A stretch of 25,238 nucleotides of DNA, taken from the NCBI GenBank assembly GCA_000969725.1, contig JXSR01S042224.1; one strand, given 5' to 3'. Position 1 is the first letter of the stretch; every line of letters starts with the position of its first letter. Origin of the DNA: Ophiothrix spiculata (lineage: Eukaryota > Echinodermata > Ophiuroidea > Amphilepidida > Ophiotrichidae). Of this stretch, positions 9,881 through 18,601 are shown in pieces. The position numbers and the translations under genes were made by a program. Below the pieces are notes generated by a model that ran no database searches, was not told the DNA's origin, and saw only the letters and a program-made list of their open reading frames with translations.

Positions 9881-10327
9881 AATTGAATACGCCAGAATAA
9901 GAACATCCAAACTCCAAGAGCTACCTTCTGTTAATTATATTTATAAAATATAAATGCATACAAATTTCTGAAAATGCTTTCACATCACTAAAAAAGCATT
10001 TCCATGTCAATATCCTAATCATATTGTTAGACATTGTTAGATAATTGTTATAGTACATAGTTGCTATATTTAAACAGCCATTACAAGAACATCCCAACTC
10101 CATGAGCTCCCCTCTGAAACTATATGCTAGGAAAATTATCTAACAATGTCTAACAAAGTCAACTACAAGGTCGGTCAAAAGTGACACTATGATTAGGATA
10201 AAGACATGGAAATGCTTTCTAGTGATTTGAAAGCATTTTCAGAGATCTTTATGCATTTATATTTTACATAACTTAACAGAAAGGAGCTTTTGGAGTTGGG
10301 ATGTTCTTATTCTGGCGTACTCAATTG
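9881..10327. mobile_element. Large foldback (inverted-repeat) element
   Basis: The left arm AATTGAATACGCCAGAATAA with AGAACATCC and CAAGAGCTACCTTCTGTTAA is matched inverted at the right end, and pairing continues inward for most of the element. Shared inner words are TATAAATGCAT, CTGAAAATGCTTTCA, GCATTTCCATGTC, ATCCTAATCAT and GTTAGACATTGTTAGATAAT. The right arm carries about 40 extra bases near 10150-10185. A third copy of the end motif, AGAACATCCCAACTCC, lies at about 10088-10118 in the same orientation as the left end. The right half (about 10088-10327) therefore also has its own inverted ends. No coding frame or sure target duplication is visible. It is either a foldback MITE or a dimer of two related short elements. 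Confidence 0.75.
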
Positions 10328-11053
10328 TAGTTAAAGACAAATTTTATGTCAGCAGCACATATCCTGAACCGTAAGGCATATAATAACTCAACCTAATGAC
10401 AAGAAGTGTCTTGGGAAAATCACGTCGCAAATCATTCGGGTGTGTGGTCAAATTCACTTACTGTCAATTGAGGTGATTTCAAAATGATACAAAAGATAAT
10501 CCGAGGTCATTGCAAGGTCAAGACCATATCTCTTAACAAGGTGTGATCACAAAAGGATTTAAACATGAAACCTTAAGTATAGCTAATTTACAAAACATGT
10601 CATCCTATGTTTTTATGTATCAGCAAAAAAGCAGGATGTGCACTCATTCCTATTATTTTTTTTCAGCTATCATAGTTGAAGAATAATTGACCTACAGGAA
10701 ATTCAAGCGCATCATCAATCGGTTGAAGTAGCTCAATCATCTGACCCGGGCACCTGACGAATGCAACAGGCATAATTTGTTAGCTTATTGTAGCAATGGG
10801 GTCATTGAATTAGAAAGACGCATTTTGTGTCGCGAATGAAGAGATTTTGTGTCGTCCATTGGCCACGAGGGACGTTTACTTTGAAGAAAACTCACACATT
10901 TTAATATAAGTCGAGTTACAATAAAAAAATTTATGTTACAGGTTTACTGGTAAGAGCTTCTTGAAACAAACACAGAGAAGACATAACTCATTTTGGAATA
11001 TTTCATACAAAAAAGATCCACAATAAGCTATGGAGCTCAAACTATCGGAATGC
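10328..11053. other. Intergenic stretch with an R1 fragment
   Basis: No gene is recognised. The words GAGGTCATTGCAAGGTCAAG around 10503-10525 resemble the GGTCA-rich spacers common in invertebrate repeats. A short R1 fragment lies at 10685-10745. The remainder up to the TTAA at 11054 is featureless. Confidence 0.35.
10685..10745 (+). repeat. Dispersed repeat R1, short fragment
   Basis: ATTGACCTACAGGAAATTCA then AGCGCATCATCAATCGGTTG, AAGTAGCTCAATCATCTGAC aligns with the start of the 24582-24805 copy (ATTTACCTACATGGAAATTC, ATGTGTATCACCAGCC, GAAGTTAACTCAGCTGA). Only about 60 bp of similarity is visible, so it is a fragment or the family's 5' end alone. Confidence 0.4.
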
Positions 11054-11057
11054 TTAA

Positions 11058-11505
11058 CCCTCGTCTAACCAAACCTTTTTTTGTAACACGTCTAACCAAG
11101 GGGGGGGGGGGGGTTGTAACAACCCCCCTAATTTTTTGATTTTTTTGAACGAGCCCCCTATGAACTTGGTTTTGGCTATCAATAGATAGGTATCGTCGGA
11201 TAGGGGAGGACTAAAATGGTCCTCCCCTATCCGACGATGCCAAAAATCAACCAAGGCGTAACGTAATTATGACGTCATAAAGGTCGAAAATCTGAAAAAT
11301 CTGAATTTTGGAAAACATGGCCATAAAAATCAAAATATTTCTAAATAACGGAATTTCATCAGGTTTTTTGCATATAACATAGGGAAATGACAATTCTAAC
11401 ATGCCCTGCAAATTTCAGCCTCATAGCATGCATATTTTTTTTTCAAAATGGCGATTTTAAATTGTCATAAATGTCGCCGGGTTGCAACAACCCCCCAATC
11501 AAGGT
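11058..11505. mobile_element. TTAA-flanked MITE (family T1), 3'-truncated copy
   Basis: TTAA (11054-11057) is followed by CCCTCGTCTAACCAA, a G-run (about 11101-11113) and the same interior words as the copy at 7899, ending near GTTGCAACAACCCCCC. The right inverted end is missing: similarity stops at about 11505 and another T1 copy starts at 11564. It contains a hairpin-forming inverted duplication not present in the other copies (see 11192-11238). Confidence 0.78.
11192..11238. repeat. Perfect 20-bp hairpin inside a T1 copy
   Basis: ATCGTCGGATAGGGGAGGAC and its exact inverse GTCCTCCCCTATCCGACGAT are separated by 7 bases. In the copy at 7899 only a single right-arm version occurs (GGTCCTCCCTTATCCAACGA). 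The left arm is therefore an added inverted copy, as expected from template switching during DNA repair or replication. Confidence 0.8.
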
Positions 11506-11563
11506 ATTTTTGATATGAAGCGATATTATCGTTGGTCTCAATTCTGATAAGAAGCTAAGTTAA

Positions 11564-11915
11564 ACCTCGTCTGACTTGGCAAACTATTTTTGTAACACGT
11601 GTACCGAGGGAGGGGGCTGTTTCAACCCCCTCTAAATCTAAGTTGGTCATATTCTATCCAGCGATAACACGATCACTAAAATCGGCCAAAGTGTTACATT
11701 TTAAAGTTCTTAATATCATATTTTTGCTAATAAACAAAATAAATGATGATTCTAACATGTTATGTAAGTTTAATCTTCACAGCATGCAGATTCTGTTTTG
11801 TTTAAAAATGGTACTTGATTTTTCATTGGGTTTCACAAACCCTTTCCAAATTTTGCGACCTCCCCTACCCCGTGTTAATTGTCAAAGTGGCCCTAAAGGA
11901 TGTACGAAAGATAAG
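11564..11915. mobile_element. Diverged, truncated T1-family copy
   Basis: TTAA (11560-11563) is followed by ACCTCGTCTGACTTGGC, TTTTTGTAACACGTGTACC and a GGGAGGGGG/CCCCC pair. Next come ACACGATCACTAAAATCGGC, GTGTTACATTTTAAAGTTCT, CAGCATGCA and CCCTAAAGGATGTACGAAAG, in the order of the 7899 copy. Identity is much lower than between the other copies, so this is an older insertion. Its interior GTTACATTTTAAAGTTCTTA matches the copy at 12681 better than the full copy, suggesting a subfamily. The right inverted end was not found. The 115-codon frame at 11643-11990 lies over it and is not a gene. Confidence 0.6.
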
Positions 11916-12598
11916 TTAAGATACTTTGTCTACGTATGTCTGACAAGCATAATAAATACAGGTAACAGTGAAGTGAAAAACTTGACATAATGGACTGATT
12001 TAGCTTATAATTTGAAAATATAACGTATGTATTGGAAATCTTTAATGAAACTGAAAACAAAGTTTTAAAAAATCAGATGATGTTCTCTGTGAAATACAAT
12101 TTTCCCAATAGGGAATAGATAGTAATAACGACAAGATATATTATCAATTTATTGTGAAAAGTGAATCCTTTATCAACCTCATATTTCACACATTGCAATC
12201 ACCTGTAACAATACCCAAACTATACAAGAAAACGTTATTTTCAATTTAAATGAACTGTAATTGGGCTGTGTCCTTACACTACTTGCACTGTTAATCGCCT
12301 ATTAACGCCAGTGGGAAACATTTGCAAATACATTATGTCGCGTCATATATTTCAAATTTCAAAGAATGCAAAGACAGGGAAATACCTAGGGAATACAAAT
12401 GTGAATAAATACAAGGAACAGCCAGGTTAGGGCAGTCTGTACACTGATGCTATTGGTTGGTTTGGTTTATTTGGATTCTTCTTTATAGTAAATTTGGATC
12501 TTATTATGAACAGAGTACATTATGGTTTACTGTAATTCTGCTGATATAAAGGAAAACAGCCATTGATTTATCCGTCACAAACATACCTGCGAACACTT
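11916..12598. other. AT-rich stretch, nothing recognised
   Basis: No convincing frame, RNA gene or repeat structure was seen. The stretch separates two T1 copies. Confidence 0.35.
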
Positions 12599-12680
12599 TA
12601 CCCTCATCTAGCCAGTCGGGGTGTGCCGAATCGGACAAGCGCCGAGTCGGACTAGCGGCGTGTCGGACTAGGAACGTGTA
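12599..12680. repeat. 16-bp tandem array with element-like left end
   Basis: Three adjacent 16-bp units, GCCGAATCGGACAAGC (12625-12640), GCCGAGTCGGACTAGC (12641-12656) and GGCGTGTCGGACTAGG (12657-12672), share the core TCGGAC.AG. A fainter unit, GCCAGTCGGGG, precedes them. The array begins after TTACCCTCATCTAGCC, which resembles the T1 end TTAACCCTCGTCTAACC. It may therefore be the left end and internal array of a related element joined directly to the T1 copy at 12681. GC content is far above the surroundings. No coding role is evident. Confidence 0.6.
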
Positions 12681-13670
12681 CCCGTCTAATTAACCCTTAT
12701 TTTGTACCACGCCTAACCAAGGACGAACCCCCATTTTTGGAATTTGGAACGGAACCCACCATGACCTTGGTATGGTCCTCCCTAACGATACCAAGATCAC
12801 AAAAATCGACCAAGGCGTTACGTATAAAGTTCTTAAATGTCTTTAACACTTAACTGCATAACGGGGGGTTCCATGGTACCCACATTTGTTTTTTCAGTTC
12901 TCGCATTTTAACGCCGCAATATTTTGGGCTGTTGATTCATGTAATTGCCTAAATAGTAGTTGCGCTTCTTTTGGCGAAAAAATAATTGATTTGCCCATAA
13001 AACGATTCTGCAGTAAATTTTTTTTAAATTTTATTTCAACAATGTCAATGTATTCATGATCTCCTAATTTGAGCAAAATTTCACTGGAAAATTCCTTCGG
13101 GAAGTTGGTTTTTCAAATGTTGGCCAAAATCGATATGTCGCGCGACGAAAATCGGTTATTTGGCCGTCATTTTGAAATGGCACGTATATTTGTAATGTTT
13201 TTCCTGAAATATGGTGGTTATTAATGTACCTATATATGGTGTAAAGATTATTAGAAAATTTCGGTTGGGAAAGTGTTTTTTTATAAGGGGGGGGGGGGTT
13301 ACTATGGAACCCCCCCCCCCCCCCCCTATGCACTAACGGAAGTGTGGGGTACCTTAATATGCAGTTAACTGTTAAGGTCGAAAATCTAAATTTGGCAAAA
13401 ATGGCCACCAAAAACACATTTTGTAAATAAATAAGGAAAATAATAACTCTTACATGTCCCGCAAGTTTCAGCCTCATAGCATGCATATATTTTTTTTCAA
13501 AATGGCAACTTAAAATGTTCCGGGGTTGCACGCCCTCCCCACCGCCCCCCCCCAACCTCACCTTAGGTGGTGCACTTAGGTGATAAAAGTGATAACCCAA
13601 ATGCCTTGGGTCGGATATTTTTGCGTTTTTATGCTGCGGGGGAAAAAAACCTTAGGGCGTTAGACAAGGG
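12681..13670. mobile_element. TTAA MITE (family T1) carrying a nested insertion
   Basis: The left end CCCGTCTAATTAACCC aligns with CCCTCGTCTAACCAAGCC of the full copy. The right end CTTAGGGCGTTAGACAAGGG is followed by TTAA (13671-13674). The left flank is TGTA, a decayed TTAA. Interior words match the other copies (ACCACGCCTAACCAAGG, GGTATGGTCCTCCC, AAAATGGCCACC, CTCACCTTAGGTGGT, TTTTTATGCTGCGGGGGAAA). Without the 525-bp insert at 12847-13371 and its duplicated TTAA it would be about 460 bp. The 178-codon minus-strand frame at 13064-13600 spans the junction between the two elements and is an artefact of their nesting. Confidence 0.8.
12847..13371. mobile_element. Second TTAA MITE (family T2) inserted in T1
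   Basis: TTAA (12843-12846) is followed by CACTTAACTGCATA, and the right end is the inverse of CAGTTAACTGCATA followed by TTAA (13372-13375). Thirteen of 14 terminal bases match. The host element's sequence resumes across the insert: AAAGTTCTTAAATGTC on the left and GGTCGAAAATCTAAAT on the right both match other T1 copies. This supports precise TTAA insertion of piggyBac type. Near the right end a G-run (about 13288-13298) and a long C-run (about 13307-13326) flank TTACTATGGAA, and the left side has a short counterpart, GGGGGGTTCCATGG. The right arm has about 33 more bases than the left. On the minus strand about 70 codons (12894-13112) stay open with a protein-like reading, including GDHEYIDIVEIKFKK and FSPKEAQLLFRQLHEST. 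The frame has no clear ATG at its start and no known motif. Confidence 0.78.
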
Positions 13671-13702
13671 TTAATAATAAGATTTCTGTCGTATATATTA
13701 TC

Positions 13703-13742
13703 TCGACATGTCGACATAAAATCACATTTGTCGACATGTCGA
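13703..13742. repeat. Nested palindrome of TCGACATGTCGA
   Basis: The 12-bp palindrome TCGACATGTCGA occurs twice (13703-13714 and 13731-13742), and the pair with flanking bases forms a larger inverted repeat around ATAAAATCAC. It starts about 30 bp beyond the right end of the T1 element. It could form a cruciform or be the remnant of an inverted-repeat terminus. No function is implied. Confidence 0.7.
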
Positions 13743-14348
13743 AAGTAAAATTTCATAAAAACTTGATATATTTACGGCTGTTTATTAGCAGTTGAGCTTT
13801 AAACTGTTGCATAAATAATTGAATAAGTCTTGGATACTTATTCATTGCTGGTTTCTACACCCGTTTTTAAAGTTATAACGATGGTTCATAACAAAAAAGT
13901 TACATACCGAGTGAGTCAAAAAAAAACTGCAATTGTTAAATGAAGCCATATTTTAAGAACAAAAGATACAATGAACATGAAATGTATATATCTAAATAGA
14001 TCTCAGATTTACCTTTAAAATGGTGACAGAATGGGGAAAATTGATAAAAAGGCGTCATAGAGAAACACTTATTTGTCAAATAGAACGTGATTTTAACGCC
14101 TTTGGGAGTCTCCTTGTCCTTATAAAAGCCAATCAATTTAGTCCACAACACGAAAATCAAGTTAATCAACAGTCTTGTCAAGTCCATTTACTTCTTATCC
14201 CCTGGGATTAGCAAAGTAATGTTTTTTTACACCTTGCTGGTGATTGATGTAACTTAATACATGCTGCTACATTCCAGGCTACGTCTCCTAAAATACACAC
14301 GGCACTCATCAACCATTGTGTGTTCATAACGTAGTGCAATTATTTACA
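13743..14348. other. AT-rich stretch, no gene recognised
   Basis: Opposed frames at 13936-14187 (minus) and 14020-14211 (plus) overlap each other and show no motif. Nothing else was found. Confidence 0.35.
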
Positions 14349-14607
14349 ATATGTGACGCGTTACATCAAAAGGTACAAGTTGTCTACCTTGGACAAAATT
14401 GAGATTTTTGTGTTACTTGTAAGAGGACAAAATAAGCTTTAAAATGATACATTGCTTGTGAAAATTGAAGTTTTAGTTTCGAAGTTATGATGAATAAAGA
14501 CGGTTGTTTTCTTATTATTTTCTTTATAATTTACAAGCTTAATTGGCCTGTATCTCGAAACTTGCTTGGCCGACACCTTGTACCTTTTGATGTAACGCGT
14601 CACATAT
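14349..14607. mobile_element. 259-bp MITE with 31-bp perfect inverted ends
   Basis: ATATGTGACGCGTTACATCA followed by AAAGGTACAAG (14349-14379) recurs exactly inverted at 14577-14607. Weaker pairing continues inward (TTGTCTACC against GGTGTCGGCC). The interior is AT-rich and non-coding. The target duplication is not clear because the flanks, ACA and TTG, are themselves partly inverted. The superfamily is unassigned. The perfect ends suggest a young copy or an end sequence held by selection for transposase recognition. Confidence 0.8.
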
Positions 14608-14727
14608 ATTGACAGGAAACGTATTCTCTCTGACTTACGAAAATCCCCGGGCACATTATGGTATTAGACAAATACGTTATGTTAAGCTTAAATTTGATAT
14701 TTTAGAGCAAATCAGATGACCACTGGT

Positions 14728-14819
14728 TAGTTAGAAATTTGTAAATGAAAGAAATAACAGAGTACTACAGTTTTAGTTGGAAATGTGTAAATAAAAGAAT
14801 CAGCAGAGCACTACAGTTT
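14728..14819 (+). repeat. 46-bp tandem duplication, two units
   Basis: Both units contain GTTAGAAATTTGTAAATGAA (second unit GTTGGAAATGTGTAAATAAA), AGAA..A.CAGAG.ACTACAG and TTTTAG. The period is 46 bases and divergence is about 15%. A local duplication of non-coding sequence. Confidence 0.75.
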
Positions 14820-17252
14820 TAGTTCTTGTCATTTGCATAATAGATATTCTGATTGGTATATCAGCCATAACCATATGTTGTGTACATATACTTTTACAGT
14901 TGATCTAAATACAAATCGGTCTAAATACATTCAAATTAATAAATTCTTAATAGCTAAATCTTTATACATGAAAAAAGGTAAAATATCATAGAAGCTTCAT
15001 TCATACTTGTGTGGTCTATCCGTAAGGCGACAGGTTGGCACTTAAAATCCATTAGTAATTCAACAAGTTGACAGTCACAGATCCGATGTCAACACGTTAT
15101 TAATTCGTTGTGAAAAATCGTGATCACTTAAAAGGAATTATTCATAAACTTGAGGGATACATATCACTTAATAAAGGCGAATACACCATGGGGGATTAAC
15201 TGAATGTCAAAAAGGTAACATGTAAATATTTTTATGTAACAATTAGTAATGTTTTTTAGAAATATTGAGTGAGTAAAGTTTTATTCTTTTTTAGAAAACA
15301 GTAATGAAAAAATATTTGTCATTTTAGCTAAAATTAACTTTTGGGAGCATAAAAAGCATAAAAGAAGAATTGAACATTAACAGCAAGTACATTGTAAGAA
15401 ATGTTCGTAGTTTAACGTTGTCCATAATCTCTTTCAACCGTAAAATAAAGGTGAGGCTATTTATTATATCTAAACGTCATTTCTTGTATAGTTTCAATGT
15501 AAGATTCACTACTGTTTTGATTGTCGAGCTCACTACTGTTATGATTGTCGAGCGATCAGACATTATAATTTGTTAGGCAATTTGTCATAAGGTTTTTCAT
15601 AGTTTTGAGTTGCCACATGCTACGGCATTTACGGTATTTGTGCGTATTTGGAAAAAATGTCGATATAAACAAAACGTGTGTAAAATGGGCGTTAAATGTA
15701 AGCATAGACGTCAAGCCGTTTCCAGTTTTAGTCTTAATATATTATCATATCAGGAGTTGATTTGTTGATATTTTGTTTAATGTAAAATAAATCCTAGCTT
15801 GAAAAGCTTAATGTCACGGACATAATTTTTATTTGAAATTAAAAACAGGGGGCCCTTATATCAAATATAGGAAATTATGCAGCAGAAGCCCACAATGGTT
15901 TACCACATTCCTATTCGGATTGGCGCCCTCGGTTAATGAATGGGACTTCTCAATACCAAATCGTATCAATAACTCATGAACACAAGGTCACCTCTTTAGC
16001 CAAGAGCTTTCAACACGAAATTCATAGCGCCCAATTCTTAAACATGCAAATACATAACACGGCATTCAATCATTTTCTTATCCTTTTGTTTTTATTTTCA
16101 TCTGTAAAATCTAAGAAAGACATATCGACATTTTTCATACTACCTCACTGACACTTATTTGTATGAACTTATTGTTACGGTCAAATTTTGCGTAAGGCTT
16201 CTCGGAGATTAAAGAAAACATAATACGGAAATTTGAAGAAAATAATTGCGTCAATTCGATATCAAATGACAAATAACCACTTGAATGCCCTGTACTATAT
16301 TTATTTTAACTAAAAATGTAACGATTAAAAATCTTGAAGAGCAACACTATGCTGAGTAACATAACTTTACTGTAAAAAATAAACAAAACAAACTAGTGTA
16401 ATTCGTCTAAATTCTATGCTTGATTTTATCAACATTTAAATATATGTAAAGAATCATTTCTATAGATAATATTGATATACCTATGCCACATCCCGTCGGA
16501 AAGTGACAGTGAAAGGCACTGGAAATAAGAACATCGTTTAATCGGATACTTCTCCAGCATAAAGGTCGAAACAAGAAGAGGAGTGTAACGTGAACGTCAA
16601 CCGAGCGGTGATGATAACTTGGATAAGTTCGGCCGATGGAAAGCCTTATTAGTGTAACTCATCTGTTGCCATGGTAATAGTAAACACACTTAGCACCAGT
16701 CATATATTTCTAATTATTAATCTTCAACATCCAGTAAACAATATCTAAACAATAACTCTATTTACATTTGCATGGGCGTGACTGCTTATATCAAACATCT
16801 GTATGAGTCTCTAGTACATCTAGACAGTCAGTTACAATGGAAGCTTACACGAACTAATTGTCCTCAATAATGCATCTATAGCAGCCCAGGATGTTCCTCA
16901 AATTACACATTATTAACATAAACATCCCAATCTATATTACAATCCTGCAAATTCTTCAAATCCACACAGGAACACCACGAAGTCCACAAAGGATTGCGTA
17001 CGGCCAAAAAAACACGAACTCAAGTCGCACAACACTAAAAATGTCCTTTTTTTTTTTTTGTAAGACACACAACACTAATTAATGCTAAAACCCAATTTTA
17101 CTACAGGAGTGTAGTAAAGCTGTTGCAAACATATGAGATTAGAATATTGACACATAGCTACGCATATTAAGAATCGCTATCCTGAGATTTATTGATTCTG
17201 ATAACTATACAAATCATCGGAGTATCACAACATGAGCATTATATAGACATAC
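14820..17252. other. Long AT-rich stretch, no gene recognised
   Basis: The stretch contains the 24-bp duplication at 15507-15554 and a 71-codon ATG frame at 15936-16151 (starting MNGTSQYQIVSITHEHKVT). That frame has no recognised motif or splice context. The part around 16485-16680 is somewhat richer in G and C than its neighbours but matches nothing known to me. No tRNA, rRNA or repeat ends were found. Confidence 0.3.
15507..15554 (+). repeat. 24-bp tandem duplication, two units
   Basis: CACTACTGTTTTGATTGTCG plus AGCT is followed directly by CACTACTGTTATGATTGTCG plus AGCG. Only two positions differ, so the duplication is fairly recent. Confidence 0.85.
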
Positions 17253-17705
17253 GAAGAGGTGACTTGCAAAACGGCTTACGTCCATTTTGCGCTTTTTGAA
17301 AAAAGGGCAAAAAATCAAAATGCGTCGCAAAATTCCTGAAAATTACTTTAGTAATTGTGTTAATTGTACAAATATGTTTTTAAAAATAAGGTGTAATTTA
17401 GATAATTCATCAAAGTGTTTCTTATTAATTGGCTATTGATTTTTTTTCTTCCAAATTTCAACATCTTGGCATGTTTAATTAGGAAAATACCATATTTGGA
17501 CATAATACCCTTTTATGCCCGAATACGATCATACGATGTCCATATTTGGGCATAAAAGTAACATTTGCGGGATTTTAACTCACTTAGCGCGATTTGTTCA
17601 ACAATTTGTTTTGCAAGAATGATGCACGAGGCTTGTAAGAATCTACTAAAAACTCATTTTTGAAAAAAAAAACCATCTTTAAGTCGTTTTGCAATTCAGC
17701 TCTTC
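17253..17705. mobile_element. Inverted-repeat element, about 453 bp
   Basis: GAAGAGGTGACTTGCAAAAC then GGCTTA (17253-17278) is matched inverted at 17680-17705 (inverse GAAGAGCTGAATTGCAAAAC then GACTTA), 23 of 26 positions. The interior carries TTTTGCGC and GGGCAAAA words near the left end and a central hairpin. In the hairpin, CTTTTATGCCCGAATA (17510-17525) pairs with TATTTGGGCATAAAAG (17543-17558), and CCATATTTGG.CATAA is also repeated in direct order. No coding frame or clear target duplication is visible. It is likely a MITE of unassigned superfamily. Confidence 0.68.
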
Positions 17706-18370
17706 ATTATTACATGTGTTGCATGCGTTAGAGAAATATGCATGAGCCAACGTGAAACATGTTTCACATTTATATGTTTGCTTATGAAAATTTTCTTTTA
17801 CACAGCCTATAAAGAAGTTAGCTGATATTTCCCAATGAGAAGCTGCACGTCAAGTGCAAAATATGTAAGATATATATCAAAAATCGAAATACTGTATTTT
17901 TTTTGTATTTTTTTGCAGGTTTTTTTGTAAGTTTTATCTTTCAAGGCCAAGTGTTTGTATTCTTGAAATAATGCATAACAGTGATGCCCTCATATAGTTT
18001 CAAACGCTTTCACTTTAGGTAGAGAAAAACATATTCCTTTTCAATACTATCAGTTGACCTGCTGTTGTTGAAAAAACGCGGGTTTGTTGTTATTTTTTAC
18101 TAAGTCATACATGACATCAGACAATAATTCATAGTTTCAGAAGTATATTTCAAATATCAATCTCAATATCAAGAGGCAGTAACGCATTTTCTTTAAATGA
18201 TAGCAAGTGAAATGGGTTTTACCATTGCTTAAAGTCTCAACGAATACGTATCATACTTTCAATCAAAATATTATGCAATACGCTCAATTCTATTAATAGT
18301 GGAAATGAATGACATGTCAAAATTTTGAAATCACACATGACATTTTACCTTTGTTTCTATGTGTGTGTAA
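17706..18370. other. AT-rich stretch upstream of a candidate exon
   Basis: No frame or repeat of note was found. Homopolymer T-runs occur around 17895-17930. No TATA box or initiator could be fixed with confidence for the candidate frame at 18371. Confidence 0.3.
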
Positions 18371-18601
18371 ATGGAAGTGTCTGAAAGTAGATTTTACAAT
18401 AATTTGACATTGTTGTTATTTTCTATCATTATATTATTTAATATATGTGAAATTCGTGCTGAAAATAGCTATTCAGCAATGACTTGTCCTGCGATTAAGT
18501 CAAATGTCGGTGTGGATGTAAATAGAAATGAGCTCTTCAAACATGTATGCCTAATCTTGAGAATTTCCACATGGAATAAAAAATTCCATTTAACACGGTG
18601 A
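18371..18601 (+). CDS. Candidate first exon of a secreted protein
   Basis: The frame opens with a true ATG and runs 76 codons to TGA. Residues 1-31 have the three-part layout of a signal peptide: a polar start (MEVSESRFYNN), a hydrophobic core (LTLLLFSIIILFNI) and CEIRA before a likely cut ahead of ENSYSAMTCPAIKSNVGV. The part after the cut is polar and well mixed up to about residue 58 (NRNELFKH). There ATGTATGC could serve as a splice donor (GT at 18545-18546), and the last 18 codons would then be intron. No downstream exon, domain or family was recognised. It may be the first exon of a secreted or membrane protein on the plus strand, or a chance frame. The hydrophobic core could also arise by chance in AT-rich DNA. 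Confidence 0.3.
   Translation: MEVSESRFYNNLTLLLFSIIILFNICEIRAENSYSAMTCPAIKSNVGVDVNRNELFKHVCLILRISTWNKKFHLTR

Noticed and set aside
11643-11990. 115-codon plus-strand frame
   Set aside because: It lies over the diverged T1 copy and shares non-coding words with other copies, so it is not a gene.
12690-12693. TTAA at 12690-12693 as the left boundary of the third T1 copy
   Set aside because: Alignment with the full copy places the end nine bases earlier, at CCCGTCTAA (12681), so this TTAA is internal.
13064-13600. The longest open frame in the window (178 codons, minus strand)
   Set aside because: It runs through the right end of the nested T2 element into the T1 element, includes translated G/C runs and starts at a non-ATG codon. 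It is an accident of nesting.
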